Notes: generated from the letters alone by a model not told the origin. DNA of 64,000 nt from Solobacterium sp. (GCA_017543025.1 JAFYGX010000239.1:14725-78724), one strand, 5' to 3'. Shown: positions 53,024 through 63,771, counted from the stretch's first letter. Translations and numbers: made by a program.

Positions 53024-55000
53024 TCAGATATCCAGATTCTCCACAAAGTTCGCATTTTCAATAATGAAGTTCCTCCGCGGCTCGACTTCTTCTCCCATTA
53101 ACATCGAGAAATTCTGATCTGCCGCTTCTGCATCATTGATCGTAACGCGAATCAGTGTACGGTTCTTCGGATCCATTGTTGTTTCCCAGAGCTGTTCCGG
53201 GTTCATCTCACCAAGACCTTTATAACGCTGTATTCCAAGTCCGCTTCCCATCTCGGATTTGATCACTTCAAGCTGATGATCCGTGTAAGCGTAGCGTACT
53301 GCTTTGCCCTTCTCCACTTTATACAGAGGGGGCTGTGCAATATAGACATATCCCTGTTCAACGATCGGCCGCATGTAACGATAGAAGAATGTCAGCAGCA
53401 GTGTACGGATATGTGCACCGTCAACGTCGGCATCGGTCATGATGACAATCTTGTGATACCTGAGCTTTGACGTATCTACTTCATCCAGAAAGCCGCATCC
53501 GAAAGCTGTGATCATGGAGCGAATTTCTGCATTCTCAAACGCCCTCGCCTGTCTTGCTTTTTCGACATTGAGTATTTTTCCGCGGAGCGGAAGAATTGCC
53601 TGAAAATGAGAATCTCTTCCCTGTTTTGCGCTGCCGCCGGCGCTGTCTCCCTCGACAATGTAGATTTCGCAGATACTGGCGTCTTTGGAAGAACAGTCTG
53701 CCAGTTTTCCCGGCAGAGAACCGACTTCAAGCACACTCTTGCGGCGTGTCAGTTCTCTTGCCTTCTTGGCTGCCATACGTGCCTGTGAAGCCAGAGAAGC
53801 TTTATCGATGATCAGTTTTGCCTGATTCGGGTTTTCCAGCAGGAATCGCTCCAGCTGGGCACCGAAAATATCAGAGACAATCTTACGCACCTCACTGTTT
53901 CCGAGCTTTGTTTTTGTCTGTCCTTCATACTGAGGGTCCGGATGCTTGGCGGAAATGACAGCCGTAATTCCTTCCTTGCAGTCTTCTGTCGTTAGATTAT
54001 CGTCCTTTTCCTTAAGAAAATTATTCTCTCTGGCATATTTGTTGATGACACGGTTCAATGCCATGTTAAATCCTTCGAGATGCGTTCCGCCTTCTGCCGT
54101 ATTGATATTGTTGCAGAAAGTATACACATTCTGCTGGTAGCCGTCATTGTACTGAACCGCAACTTCCGCTTCTATTCCCTGCTCATGACCTTCACAGTAA
54201 ATAACGTCCGGATGTACGACCGTCCTGTTTTTATTGAGATATTTCACATATTCCTTGAGACCGCCTTCATAGCAGAAGGAATAGTGCTGTTTGGCTGTTT
54301 CTTCCTGGCGCAGATCATTGAATTCAAGCCGGATGCCTTTATTCAGAAATGCCAGCTGACGCAGCCGGTCACGGAGAATTTCATGTTCATATACCGTGGT
54401 TTCCGTAAAAATCAGCGGATCCGCTTTAAAACGAATGGTGGAACCGTGTTTCCCCGGATCACATTCACCGATCATCTTCATCGGAGCAGCCGCATGTCCG
54501 CCGTTTTCAAAGCGCACAAAATACATCTTTCCTTCATGATAGACTGTAACTTCCAGCCACTCGGAAAGTGCATTGACAACCGATGCGCCCACACCGTGCA
54601 GACCGCCGGATACCTTGTAGGCTCCGCCGCCGAATTTACCGCCGGCATGCAGAACCGTAAAAATCGTTTCAATGGTGGATTTGCCTGTTTTTTCATTAAT
54701 GCCGACCGGCATGCCGCGGCCGTTGTCTTCAACCGTAATGACGTTTTCCGAATCTACAGTTACGGTTACCGTATCCGCATAGCCGGCCATTGCTTCATCA
54801 ATTCCGTTGTCTACAATTTCCCAGACGAGATGATGAAGTCCTTTTGAACTTGTGCTGGCAATATACATACCGGGACGCTTCCGAACAGCTTCCAGTCCAT
54901 CCAGAACCTGAATATCACTGTCGCTGTATTCGTGATCTACCCGGATATCGAACTGATCTGTACTGAATTCTTCCGCTGTCTGCTTTTCTGCTTCACTCAT
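53024..55000 (-). CDS. gyrB: DNA gyrase subunit B
   Basis: 658 residues. GHKL ATPase motifs [26 protein letters not shown] and [40 protein letters not shown] and [14 protein letters not shown]-terminal [20 protein letters not shown]. The ATG overlaps the recF stop by 4 nt. Confidence 0.98.
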   Translation of the reverse strand: MSEAEKQTAEEFSTDQFDIRVDHEYSDSDIQVLDGLEAVRKRPGMYIASTSSKGLHHLVWEIVDNGIDEAMAGYADTVTVTVDSENVITVEDNGRGMPVGINEKTGKSTIETIFTVLHAGGKFGGGAYKVSGGLHGVGASVVNALSEWLEVTVYHEGKMYFVRFENGGHAAAPMKMIGECDPGKHGSTIRFKADPLIFTETTVYEHEILRDRLRQLAFLNKGIRLEFNDLRQEETAKQHYSFCYEGGLKEYVKYLNKNRTVVHPDVIYCEGHEQGIEAEVAVQYNDGYQQNVYTFCNNINTAEGGTHLEGFNMALNRVINKYARENNFLKEKDDNLTTEDCKEGITAVISAKHPDPQYEGQTKTKLGNSEVRKIVSDIFGAQLERFLLENPNQAKLIIDKASLASQARMAAKKARELTRRKSVLEVGSLPGKLADCSSKDASICEIYIVEGDSAGGSAKQGRDSHFQAILPLRGKILNVEKARQARAFENAEIRSMITAFGCGFLDEVDTSKLRYHKIVIMTDADVDGAHIRTLLLTFFYRYMRPIVEQGYVYIAQPPLYKVEKGKAVRYAYTDHQLEVIKSEMGSGLGIQRYKGLGEMNPEQLWETTMDPKNRTLIRVTINDAEAADQNFSMLMGEEVEPRRNFIIENANFVENLDI

Positions 55001-56076
55001 ACGCTTCCTCCCTGAATTGTTCCGTTATTTATATAAAATTCTCTGGGATTTCCGCTTCGCAGAAACGCAGGAAATTCCGTACCGGTTATCACACACTGAT
55101 AAGGCCGTTCAATGAGATCCATCAGTTTTTTCTGACGCTCTCGATCCAGTTCGGAAAGCACGTCATCCAGCAGAAGAACCGCTTTCTCGGAACTGATTGT
55201 TTCAATATATTTCAGTATTGCCAGTTTGAACCCCAGAAGGATCATCCGCTTCTGTCCCTGGCTCGCAGTGCTGATCACATTCTGACCGTTCAGAATAAAA
55301 ACAATATCTTCCCGGTGAACTCCGCAGCTCGTGGAATGAAACTCGAGATCCTTCTGTCTGGAATCCTGATACAGCTTTTCCAGAGCTTCTTCCGATGCAG
55401 TTCTGACACAGGACAGATAACGGATTTCCGCTTCCGTTTCCGATCCGGAGATCGTCTGATAGAATTTCGGAAGATGAGAATTGATAATCTGAAAAAACCT
55501 GTTTCGCTCCTGAATGATCGCCATTGATTCCTGAACCATTCTCTGATCCAGTACATCCAGATATTTTTCATCCGGATGAATCTGTTTCAGAAGGGAATTG
55601 CGGTCTTTCAGCAGACTGCGGTAATTCCTCAGCGCATAAAGATAGCCGGGTGATACTTTCGTAATTTCCTGATCCAACAGCCGTCTTCTGTCACGCGGTG
55701 CATCAAGAAATATGCCAAGATCATCCGGAGAAAACAGTACCGTATTCAGAGAACCGATAAACTCGCTGGTTTTCTTTACCGGACTGCGGTTTACAGAAAG
55801 CGTTTTACCATGTGAATGTATCACTGCATCAAGACGGACCTGCCGCTGGTTCTGTACCATACAGGACAGATTCGCAAACTCACATCCGTTCCGGATCAGC
55901 AGCCGGTCTTCATTCGTCCGCCATGAACGCGTCAGAGACAGATAGACCAGGCTTTCCAGAAGATTTGTTTTTCCCTGTGCATTATCGCCGGAGATCAGAT
56001 TGATTCCCGGGGAAAGCGTCAGTTTTGCCTGAGGGTAATTTCGGAAATTCCGGATCTGAAGTTCTGTAACGATCAT
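54997..56076 (-). CDS. recF: DNA replication and repair protein RecF
   Basis: 359 residues. SMC-like ATPase with Walker [14 protein letters not shown], signature [18 protein letters not shown] and Walker [13 protein letters not shown]. Works with RecO/RecR at gaps. 3 nt after the S4-domain gene, the standard dnaN-rlbA-recF-gyrB order. Confidence 0.97.
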   Translation of the reverse strand: MIVTELQIRNFRNYPQAKLTLSPGINLISGDNAQGKTNLLESLVYLSLTRSWRTNEDRLLIRNGCEFANLSCMVQNQRQVRLDAVIHSHGKTLSVNRSPVKKTSEFIGSLNTVLFSPDDLGIFLDAPRDRRRLLDQEITKVSPGYLYALRNYRSLLKDRNSLLKQIHPDEKYLDVLDQRMVQESMAIIQERNRFFQIINSHLPKFYQTISGSETEAEIRYLSCVRTASEEALEKLYQDSRQKDLEFHSTSCGVHREDIVFILNGQNVISTASQGQKRMILLGFKLAILKYIETISSEKAVLLLDDVLSELDRERQKKLMDLIERPYQCVITGTEFPAFLRSGNPREFYINNGTIQGGSV

Positions 56077-56079
56077 CCG

Positions 56080-56289
56080 TCATTCCACCCGGTATGTTTT
56101 TCCTTCTGCTTTTACGATATCTCCCGGAACAAGTTTTCTGCCGCGTCTAGTTTCTGTTTCACCATTGACAGAAACCATGCCGGCCTGAATCATCTGCTTT
56201 GCCGTTCCGCCGGTATCCGCAACGCCGCAGAACTTCAGAAACTGCTCCAGTCTGATAAATTCCGTACTGATTTTTGGCACTGCTATCAC
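56080..56289 (-). CDS. rlbA: S4-domain RNA-binding protein RlbA (YaaA)
   Basis: 69 residues, one S4 domain: IRLEQFLKFCGVADTGGTAK, MVSVNGETETRRGRKLVPGD. Small protein conserved between dnaN and recF in Bacillota, implicated in 50S assembly. Confidence 0.93.
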   Translation of the reverse strand: MIAVPKISTEFIRLEQFLKFCGVADTGGTAKQMIQAGMVSVNGETETRRGRKLVPGDIVKAEGKTYRVE

Positions 56290-56372
56290 CCCTGTTTCAC
56301 TCGCCGGAAGAATCTCCTAAATTATACCACAAAACCCGCATGATATAGCGCTTTACGAGACTTTTCCACAGG

Positions 56373-56397
56373 AAAAAAACAAGGGATTGACCCTTGT
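56373..56397 (-). terminator. Terminator after dnaN
   Basis: Minus strand ACAAGGG-tcaat-CCCTTGT followed by TTTTTTT. Separates dnaN from rlbA-recF-gyrB-gyrA. Confidence 0.8.
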
Positions 56398-56414
56398 TTC
56401 TGCAATTCATTTTT

Positions 56415-57542
56415 TCAGTTATATGTACGTACCGGAAGCACCAGCTGAAGGATGGAATCATCCCCTCCTTCATTGTTGATTACAAAGGGTTTCATATTCT
56501 CCGTAAAACGGATTCTCACATTATCTGTGGAAAGAGCTTTCAGCGCATCCTGCAGATAAGTACCGGAGAAACTGATATCGATCGGCATTCCCTCATAGCT
56601 GATTGCGCTGAGGGATTCGTTGTATTCACCGATTTCCGGCGATTTGGTGGATATGAGAATGTCGTCGGCCGCATTGATCTCCATCCGGATTACCGACATG
56701 TTGTCTGTTTTGATGAAGGAAGAGCGGTCAATGGCACTCAGCAGCATATGCCGGCTGATGATCATCGTATCGTTGAATTCAGTAGGAATCAGACGCTCCG
56801 TTTCCGGATAGTTTCCTTCCAGCATGGTCGACTGCATGATTACCGATTCACTGCGGAACTGAATCTTCTTCTCACTCAGTGCAATATGAACGGTTTCGGT
56901 TCCGGAAAAAATATTCTTGGCTTCAATGAGTGCTTTTGCCGGTACGGTCAATGCAAATGAATCTGCATTCACCTCAATGATCTTTCTGGCAAGCCGATAG
57001 CTGTCCGTTGCCGTACAGATCAGTTTGCCATCCGAAGAACGGAGATTGACGCCGGTAAGCACAGGTCTTGTCTCCTTGTTCGATACGGCAAATGCGGTAC
57101 CGCTGATGATCGATTCCAGGTCTTTGTATTCAAGATCGAATTTTGCGGCAGGTTCACTGAAATCAAGTGTCGGATAATCGGAAGGACGAAATCCGTTGAT
57201 CTTGAATTCCGCTTTTTCTCCCGAAAAGTGTGTCAGAGTTCCATCGAGAAGTTCAATGGAGATTTCTGTGCTGTCGATCTTTTTTACGATATCGATCAGA
57301 TACCGGCAATCAATTACCGCAGAACCTTCTTCAATGACTGATAAGCCAAGATCCGGATAGATTTCATTGGTAAGTGTCTGCATGATGGAAAGATTCGCAT
57401 CGCTGGAAGTGACTGTGATTTTAGTTTTTTCCACATCCAGACGGATACCGGAAAGAATCGGTACCGGAGAATTGGAAGAGATTGCTTTCGCAGCGATGGA
57501 AAGTGCATTGTAGAAAATCTGCTTGTTGATTTTAAAATTCAT
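56415..57542 (-). CDS. dnaN: DNA polymerase III beta subunit (sliding clamp)
   Basis: 375 residues in three repeats of the clamp fold. MNFKINKQIFYNALSIAAKA, DYPTLDFSEP, GVNLRSSDGKLICTATDSYR and the C-terminal PFVINNEGGDDSILQLVLPV (ending in VRTYN) are typical. AAGGAGG precedes the ATG. Own leader (57543-57720) contains a DnaA-box-like TGTGGAAAA at 57609-57617. Confidence 0.97.
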   Translation of the reverse strand: MNFKINKQIFYNALSIAAKAISSNSPVPILSGIRLDVEKTKITVTSSDANLSIMQTLTNEIYPDLGLSVIEEGSAVIDCRYLIDIVKKIDSTEISIELLDGTLTHFSGEKAEFKINGFRPSDYPTLDFSEPAAKFDLEYKDLESIISGTAFAVSNKETRPVLTGVNLRSSDGKLICTATDSYRLARKIIEVNADSFALTVPAKALIEAKNIFSGTETVHIALSEKKIQFRSESVIMQSTMLEGNYPETERLIPTEFNDTMIISRHMLLSAIDRSSFIKTDNMSVIRMEINAADDILISTKSPEIGEYNESLSAISYEGMPIDISFSGTYLQDALKALSTDNVRIRFTENMKPFVINNEGGDDSILQLVLPVRTYN

Positions 57543-57720
57543 GGAACGCCTCCTTAGCGTGCACGTTGTTTATATAAGACAGTTAAATACTATTAGGACG
57601 GTGGAAACTGTGGAAAACTCTGAGAAAACCGCAGAATCACGCAGATATTTTAGCATTTACCCCTGTGGGTTAAAAGCTGAAAGCCGGGGAAAACCGGAAC
57701 ATCGGGAATGAATGGTTAAC

Positions 57721-59097
57721 TCAGTTTGACAGCAGCTTTTCAATCTCATGGACGGCAGTCGCAAGAGAAGGATCGCTGTGCAGCTGTGATTCCACTTTGG
57801 TGCAGGCAGAGATAATCGTGGTATGGTCTCTGCCGCCGAATTCGTCGCCGATTTTCATATAGGAAAGATCCAGCAGCTTGCGGCAGAGATAGATGGAGAT
57901 ATGCCGGGCACTGGAAATATTCTTCGTTCTTGTTTTGCCGGTAATCTGCTGGCGTGTAAGGCCGTAATAATCCGCAACGGTTTTGATGATCTTGGAAGGT
58001 GAAAGTCCGGTTTTGTCCGAAACGACTGCCTGATTGCGGAGAGCAGCAACAACGGTTTCAAACTTGATCACTCCCTTGTCTTTCTGAAACATGATCGCAT
58101 AGAACAGTACTCTGTTCCACGCGCCTTCAAGGTCTCTGACATTACCGGAAAAGTTTGAGGCGATATATGTAAGACCTTCTTCTTCCACGTCTTCTATATC
58201 ATTTCCGCTGTTCTTGATCTTCATCTGCAGTATTGCACGGCTTGTTTCAAATTCCGGTGAATCAATACCGACTGAAAGACCGCTGGAAAAACGGCTGATC
58301 AGACGTTCTTCAAGACCTTTGATTTCCTTTGGCTGCCGATCTGACGCAATACAGATCTGTTTCCGGTTGTTGACCAGTTCGTTGTAAACCGAAAAGAAGA
58401 TCTCATGGCTTTTTTCCTTGCCGGCAAGAAACTGAATGTCATCAACCAGAAGCAGGTCCATCGAACACATATACTGCTTGAATTCATCGATTTTGTTGTT
58501 CTGTATCGCCTTGACGACTTTATCCACAAACTTGAGGGATTCAATATAATAAACCCGTTTGTCAGGATAATTCTTCATGACATAATTGCCGATCGCCATG
58601 AGAAGATGTGTCTTTCCGAGTCCGGAATTACCGAAAATAAACAGCGGATTGAAATACTGTCCCGGGTTTACCGCACAGGCAAGGGCTGCCGCATGGCTTT
58701 CGCGGTTGCAGTCACCGACGACAAACTGCTCAAAGGTATGTTCCGGGTTGATCGGCATGGACTGAAATTCCTGGTCCATGAGTATCACCGGATCAATCTT
58801 CTCTGTTTTCAGTCTGGAAGACAGTTCGCTTTCCTGAATGAATTCTACCGGCAGCATGGCATCGCTGTAATTCAGATCATTCAATGCTGCGCTGATCATA
58901 TCCGCATTATGAGACATGACCTGCTTGGTAATAATATTGTCTGTTACGATCAGAGCTTTCCGATCGTTTAGCTCTTCCAGATAGGAGTTGCGGAAAAAAG
59001 TATCCATCAGAGTAGCTTCAATCTTGCCGTTGCTCAGAAGATATTCCAGTACGCGACTCCATACATCTGTCAGAAACTGATCTTTTGTATGTGCCAT
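57721..59097 (-). CDS. dnaA: Chromosomal replication initiator DnaA
   Basis: 458 residues. Domain I (1-80), short linker, AAA+ domain with Walker A FGNSGLGKTHLLMAIGNY and Walker B LLVDDIQFLAGK, and domain IV with GGRDHTTIISACTKVE that binds DnaA boxes. AGGAAT precedes ATG 59097. Transcribed away from the DnaA-box cluster. Confidence 0.98.
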   Translation of the reverse strand: MAHTKDQFLTDVWSRVLEYLLSNGKIEATLMDTFFRNSYLEELNDRKALIVTDNIITKQVMSHNADMISAALNDLNYSDAMLPVEFIQESELSSRLKTEKIDPVILMDQEFQSMPINPEHTFEQFVVGDCNRESHAAALACAVNPGQYFNPLFIFGNSGLGKTHLLMAIGNYVMKNYPDKRVYYIESLKFVDKVVKAIQNNKIDEFKQYMCSMDLLLVDDIQFLAGKEKSHEIFFSVYNELVNNRKQICIASDRQPKEIKGLEERLISRFSSGLSVGIDSPEFETSRAILQMKIKNSGNDIEDVEEEGLTYIASNFSGNVRDLEGAWNRVLFYAIMFQKDKGVIKFETVVAALRNQAVVSDKTGLSPSKIIKTVADYYGLTRQQITGKTRTKNISSARHISIYLCRKLLDLSYMKIGDEFGGRDHTTIISACTKVESQLHSDPSLATAVHEIEKLLSN

Positions 59098-59140
59098 ATT
59101 GTTGTATTCCTATTTGATGCAATATGCATTTTAGGCTGTG

Positions 59141-59510
59141 AATTAAGGAAAATCCACATGAAAATTGTGATAAAAAATTTTCTCCACAAACAATAGGAAA
59201 CAGATATGCGATGCTATGGTGTATTCTGACAGTTATCCACATCTTTCAACAAAATTAATTGGGGAAAAAAATGTGGAGAACTTATCAACCTGACCTCAAG
59301 TGGTGGATTCTGTTGATAACTGAATCAGAAAGTTGAAAACCAGCCTGCTTATCAACATCAGAAAATGGCTTGAATATGCGGATATCTGAGAAACTCTCAG
59401 TTTTCCACAAATGGGGAAAACTCAACATGTGAATTTGTGAAACAGCAGTGGAAAACTGTCAGAATGAACAGTCAGAATGTAAGCGGGTTTCAGAGTTACC
59501 CACAGTCCGG
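59141..59510. other. oriC: Replication origin oriC: DnaA-box cluster
   Basis: At least seven DnaA boxes or near matches (consensus TTATCCACA) lie upstream of dnaA: TTCTCCACA 59180-59188, perfect TTATCCACA 59233-59241, TGTGGAGAA 59272-59280 (reverse), TTATCAACC 59282-59290, TGTTGATAA 59311-59319 (reverse of TTATCAACA), TTATCAACA 59349-59357, TTTTCCACA 59401-59409, TTACCCACA 59496-59504. AT-rich runs flank them (59165-59180, 59255-59271, 59600-59622). A further box sits between dnaA and dnaN. Confidence 0.88.
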
Positions 59511-59636
59511 AATAATGGGTACTCACTCTTTCCGCAGATGAAGAACACAGAGCTGATCTGAGGCAGAAGTGATAAATCTGGTACGAAATCAGTCAACGAT
59601 GCGATAATAAATAAAAAGTAATACTGGAGGTATGAT

Positions 59637-60641
59637 ATGTCAGTCAGATCATTCGGATTCACGGAAGATGGGCAGGAAGTACTGCTGTATACTCTGGAAA
59701 ATGATGCAGTATCTGTTTCTGTCATGAACTACGGTGCAGCAATGGTATCGCTGGTTGAGAAATCCACAGGAAGAGATATTCTGCTTGGGCATGACAGTGT
59801 TAAGGGGTATATTCATGATCCTGCGCATATGGGCGGGTTTATCGGACGTACAGCAAACCGGATAAAAAACGGCAGATTCAGACTGAACGGAGAAACATAC
59901 CAGCTGGATCAGAACAGCGGTGAAAATAATCTTCATGGGGGATCCGACGGGTTTGATCAGGTGATGTATGAAGCAGAGGAAACCGGACAGACGCTGCGGT
60001 TTCACCGCATCAGTCCGGATGGAGAAATGGGATATCCGGGAGATCTGGATGTAACGGTTACCTATACGCTGCTTGCGGACGGCGTACAGCTGAAAGCGGA
60101 AGGAACCGCTTTGAACAAAGATACGCTGTTTGCGATCACGAATCATAATTATTACAGTCTGGATGACAGCGAAACGATCTGTTCCTGCAGGGTGACAATT
60201 CCTTCCGACCGGTATGCGGAATGTAGTTCAGACGGTATTTCACAGCTTCCGTTAAAGGATGTAACAGGTACTGTATTTGATTTCCGGGACGGAAAGGAAC
60301 TTGGTACAGACATCCGGAAACCCGTGCCGCAGCTGATCGAAAACAAGGGATATGATCACCATTGGGAAATCAATGGCGAAGGAATGCGTACGTTTGCCGT
60401 ATGCCGCGGAAAGAATCTGGAACTGAAGATCGAATCCGATATGCCTGGCATGCATATGTATACCGCGAATTTTCTGGATGGAGCAGGAAAACAGAATCGT
60501 GTTTACCATCCGCAATGTGCTGTCTGTTTTGAACCGGAATACATTCCGAACGGAATCAATTATGAAGGTGTAAAACAGCCGATCGTACATAAGGGTGAAA
60601 CATCCGTGCAGACCATCCGGATTCATATCAGACCGTTATGA
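59637..60641 (+). CDS. galM: Aldose 1-epimerase (galactose mutarotase family)
   Basis: 334 residues with GGAGG 6 nt upstream. FIGRTANRIKNGRFRLNG, NNLHGGSDGFDQV, TNHNYYSL (catalytic His) and CAVCFEPEYIPNG (Glu base) fit GalM. Interconverts alpha and beta anomers of aldoses for the Leloir or lactose pathways. Cytosolic. First of three coupled rightward genes directly right of oriC. Confidence 0.92.
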   Translation: MSVRSFGFTEDGQEVLLYTLENDAVSVSVMNYGAAMVSLVEKSTGRDILLGHDSVKGYIHDPAHMGGFIGRTANRIKNGRFRLNGETYQLDQNSGENNLHGGSDGFDQVMYEAEETGQTLRFHRISPDGEMGYPGDLDVTVTYTLLADGVQLKAEGTALNKDTLFAITNHNYYSLDDSETICSCRVTIPSDRYAECSSDGISQLPLKDVTGTVFDFRDGKELGTDIRKPVPQLIENKGYDHHWEINGEGMRTFAVCRGKNLELKIESDMPGMHMYTANFLDGAGKQNRVYHPQCAVCFEPEYIPNGINYEGVKQPIVHKGETSVQTIRIHIRPL

Positions 60642-61426
60642 AGCGAGCGCTGACAGTATTATGCCTGCTGCTGGGAGGTTGTATGAATACACAGAGTTCC
60701 GTGACTGCACTGAATGTGGAAGCTGAATCCATGTATGGAAGAATGAGTCTGATCATTCATCCGGAAGACCGGTTTTCACAATATGAAGTCAATGTACTGA
60801 GAGCGGATAATGAAACTGCACTGTATACGTATCCTACGGAAGCTCCTGCAATCCGGAATGCAGGTGATCTGATTGCCTATGCGGCCTGTCAGAATGATTA
60901 TTACGGCAATGTCATTCTTGAAGTCACTGCATATGACAGCAGCAGGAAAAAAGCTGCGGAATGCAGACTGGAGCCGGTTGCCGTAACGGATTATTATCCG
61001 GCGGAAAAAGAGCTGCTTATCGGCACCGATATTGATCCGCAGTCCATTACCAGTGTTTACTGGTCCGGCAGCGGCAGTGAAAGCTCGCAGAACTTTCTCT
61101 GGGAGCTTGAGAAAACAGATGAAGGAACCATCGTGTTTACTGCAAATTCGTTTTCGGAAAATGGTGTGATCAATATTGAAAGACGTGAAGATCCGGAAGT
61201 CTTTGATCAGGCTCTGGAGATTGTGAAAAAAGGAAAGATGATTCGAAGAAATCCGGAAGATCCGGAATTCATCATACTGGACGGGTCAGAACAATCCATT
61301 CATCTGCGATGGGACGGCGAGAGTGAACTGCAGAAATCCTGGTACCAGTTTGAAAGTCCGGAACGAAGCGAGCTGATTCAGTTTCTGAAAGAACAGGCGA
61401 ATCAGGAATCTGCATCAAATGGATAA
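60638..61426 (+). CDS. Lipoprotein of unknown function
   Basis: 262 residues; ATG overlaps the galM stop (ATGA). Very short signal MKRALTVLCLLLGGC with lipobox LLGGC. The mature part is acidic, beta-rich and unrecognised. Overlaps the next gene by 8 nt. Confidence 0.75.
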   Translation: MKRALTVLCLLLGGCMNTQSSVTALNVEAESMYGRMSLIIHPEDRFSQYEVNVLRADNETALYTYPTEAPAIRNAGDLIAYAACQNDYYGNVILEVTAYDSSRKKAAECRLEPVAVTDYYPAEKELLIGTDIDPQSITSVYWSGSGSESSQNFLWELEKTDEGTIVFTANSFSENGVINIERREDPEVFDQALEIVKKGKMIRRNPEDPEFIILDGSEQSIHLRWDGESELQKSWYQFESPERSELIQFLKEQANQESASNG

Positions 61427-62156
61427 ATCATTCTGGACAGCTGCCGGTATTCTGTCTGAGTTCTATGGCGTTCTGATCTGTATTCTGGAAGCCAATTTTC
61501 GTGCATATCGGATGATATGGTTAGTTTCCGGAATCATCTTTACTGCATACGGACTTCTCCCGTTTCCGTTTCTGAAATGGGCAGCCGCTTTCGCAGCATT
61601 CATACTGGCCGTTCTCTTTCTGTTATGCATTCTCCTGCATATAAACAATGAGAAGATTGCGTTAAAAGGCAGAAAGTCTGATCCGGAGATACTTCTGATC
61701 CCCGGCTGTAAAACCGGTTCGTTAGCCCTGATCCGCAGATGTGAGGCTGCAGCAGATTTTTACAGAACACATCCGGATATTCTCATTATCGGCACCGGAG
61801 GCCAGGGCGCAGATGAAGAAATGCCGGAAGGAACTGCAATCAGAGATTTACTGGTGAAAAACGGCGTAACGAAAGATCATATCCGCTGTGAAACAGAATC
61901 TGTCAGCACGAGGGAAAATATTCTCTTCAGCGATCGGAAATTTCAGATCAGAGAAAAGCGGACGGCTGTTGTAACAAGTCATTATCATCTGACCAGAAGT
62001 CTGATGATCGCAAAACAATGCGGCGTAATGCACTGTGACGGAATCCCGGCAAAAATCAATCCGATATTCATGCCGGATTACCTGCTGCGAGAAGTACTGG
62101 CTATGATCAAAACACTGCTTGTACACTGGGCGGAGAAACAAAAAAAAAGGCTGTAG
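61419..62156 (+). CDS. DUF218/YdcF-family membrane protein
   Basis: 245 residues: three N-terminal hydrophobic stretches (about 5-22, 32-50, 55-72) and a DUF218 domain (ILLIPGCKTGSLALIRRCEA, ILIIGTGGQGADEEMPEG, AVVTSHYHLTRSLMIAKQCG). Closer in length and topology to B. subtilis/E. coli YdcF than the paralogue at 44129. Envelope-related role inferred from the family. Confidence 0.85.
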   Translation: MDKSFWTAAGILSEFYGVLICILEANFRAYRMIWLVSGIIFTAYGLLPFPFLKWAAAFAAFILAVLFLLCILLHINNEKIALKGRKSDPEILLIPGCKTGSLALIRRCEAAADFYRTHPDILIIGTGGQGADEEMPEGTAIRDLLVKNGVTKDHIRCETESVSTRENILFSDRKFQIREKRTAVVTSHYHLTRSLMIAKQCGVMHCDGIPAKINPIFMPDYLLREVLAMIKTLLVHWAEKQKKRL

Positions 62157-62206
62157 ATTCAGCGTTCCGATAAACTGGTTATCGAACTGCTGTTACAGCC
62201 TTTTGA
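62146..62206. terminator. Bidirectional terminator between convergent genes
   Basis: AAAGGCTGTA and TACAGCCTTT form the outer stem of a long hairpin whose inner stem is CGATAA-ctgg-TTATCG. T runs lie on both strands, ending both the DUF218 and the jag transcripts. Confidence 0.85.
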
Positions 62207-62218
62207 TTTCGGATCTGT

Positions 62219-62872
62219 TTATTCCTGTTCCGTTTCTTCCGCAGCTGTCTCTTCTGCCGGTGCTTCATCCGGAACATATTTGATGCAGAGGTGTCTGGCA
62301 GCGCCCTCCCCTTCGGACTCTGTACGGATGTTATGCCATTCATTCAGTGCCTTATGAATCGCCTTCCGTTCATCATTCGGCATCGGATCAAGCTCAGCAT
62401 CCACATGGGAACGCTGTACCTGCTTCGCAGTCCTTTTAGCCATGGAGACCACTTTGCGGTAACGCTCATCCTTGTAATGGTTGACATCAACCAGCACGTC
62501 GATTCGTTTCTTGAACTCTGCGTTGACTGCACCGCGGACAACCGTATTCAGTGCCTGAAGTGTTTTGCCCATCTTGCCGATCAGAACAGCATTGTTGTCT
62601 GCGTTCAGATTCACAATGAAGCTGCCGTTCTTTTCTTCGATTGCGCACTCGAGATCACAGTCAATTCCCATGAAGAAGTTACCGAGATAATCGAAGAGAA
62701 ATTCTTTTACATCATCAAGGCAGTAGGCATCAATGGATACGGACGAACCGATTCCGAGAAGTCCCTTCTTTTCATCCGTGACAAAGTAAGTGATTTCTTC
62801 CGGAGTGACCTGTTTGTCTTCCGCAGCGGCCTGAATGGCTTCTTCCAGAGTCTTTCCTATATAGTTTTTCAT
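62219..62872 (-). CDS. jag: Jag/KhpB-family RNA-binding protein
   Basis: 217 residues: Jag-N domain (KNYIGKTLEEAIQAAAEDKQ, KGLLGIGSS), KH domain (NADNNAVLIGKMGKTLQALN) and R3H domain (MAKRTAKQVQRSHVDAELDP, NDERKAIHKAL). Acidic tail rich in Ala/Glu. Partner of YidC/KhpA in cell-envelope RNA regulation. Overlaps yidC by 4 nt. Confidence 0.95.
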   Translation of the reverse strand: MKNYIGKTLEEAIQAAAEDKQVTPEEITYFVTDEKKGLLGIGSSVSIDAYCLDDVKEFLFDYLGNFFMGIDCDLECAIEEKNGSFIVNLNADNNAVLIGKMGKTLQALNTVVRGAVNAEFKKRIDVLVDVNHYKDERYRKVVSMAKRTAKQVQRSHVDAELDPMPNDERKAIHKALNEWHNIRTESEGEGAARHLCIKYVPDEAPAEETAAEETEQE

Positions 62873-63771
62873 TTAGTGCCACCCTCTTTCTTCTGATTGT
62901 CGATAATCTTCTGTACGAGCAATGTCTTTACAATTGTAACAATCGAATAGATTGTCCAGTATACAGACATGGCAGCCGGCCACATGAGACCGAACACAAG
63001 GATCATGATAAGCATATAATACTGCATCATCTTGGACTGAGAATTCTGAGTTGTCTCAGGTTTGCGATGATGTTTGGCAGCATCTTCCTCTGCTTTCTTC
63101 TTCGCCATATACTGCGGAAGATTCATGGAAAGGTACTGGCAGATACCCATGACAATGAAGATTCCGAGATATCCCCATTCACCGGCTTTCAGACCTTCCA
63201 TAATCGTTTTATCAAGGGAAAGGCCGAAGAAGGTACCGGTACGGACTGCTGTTGCGCGCTGCACTGCCTGATAGACAGCGATGATGATCGGAAACTGCAG
63301 GAATGTGATGAAAATCATACTGAACGGATTGACATCATATTTCTTGTAGAGCGCCTGCATTTCCTGCGCCTGCTTCATCTTGGAAGCGTCGTCGTCTTTT
63401 CCTTCATATTTGCGCTGAATCTTTTCCATCTCCGGCTGCAGAAGCTGCATCTGCTGCTGAGCGACCGTGGATTTCAGCGTAAGAATCATCAGAAGACCGT
63501 TTACGACAATCGTAACTACAGCGATTGCACCGGCAACGCCGATATGCGGCGCCATGAAGTTGATTGCCTGTGCAAGAGGCCATACCAGGATAGCTGAGAA
63601 CCAGTTTTCGGAGGACATGATATCCTGGAATGTTGTCTGAGGAGTGATCTGTATGATCTCATGTGTTTCCGGATCAGTCGGAATCGAACATCCTGTCAGA
63701 ACCACCGCAATCATTACGATGCAGCTGAACAGGAGAATTTTTTTCATATTGAACTTACGCTTTACTGACAT
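62869..63771 (-). CDS. yidC: Membrane protein insertase YidC (lipoprotein, Oxa1 type)
   Basis: 300 residues from ATG 63771 (AAGGAG 11 nt upstream; start overlaps the preceding stop as TAATG). Lipobox VVLTGC follows a longer than usual n-region; an inner ATG at 63747 is an alternative. Oxa1 core with YKKYDVNPFSMIFITFLQFP, PQYMAKKKAEEDAAKHHRKP and five membrane helices. Inserts membrane proteins with or without Sec. Confidence 0.95.
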   Translation of the reverse strand: MSVKRKFNMKKILLFSCIVMIAVVLTGCSIPTDPETHEIIQITPQTTFQDIMSSENWFSAILVWPLAQAINFMAPHIGVAGAIAVVTIVVNGLLMILTLKSTVAQQQMQLLQPEMEKIQRKYEGKDDDASKMKQAQEMQALYKKYDVNPFSMIFITFLQFPIIIAVYQAVQRATAVRTGTFFGLSLDKTIMEGLKAGEWGYLGIFIVMGICQYLSMNLPQYMAKKKAEEDAAKHHRKPETTQNSQSKMMQYYMLIMILVFGLMWPAAMSVYWTIYSIVTIVKTLLVQKIIDNQKKEGGTK

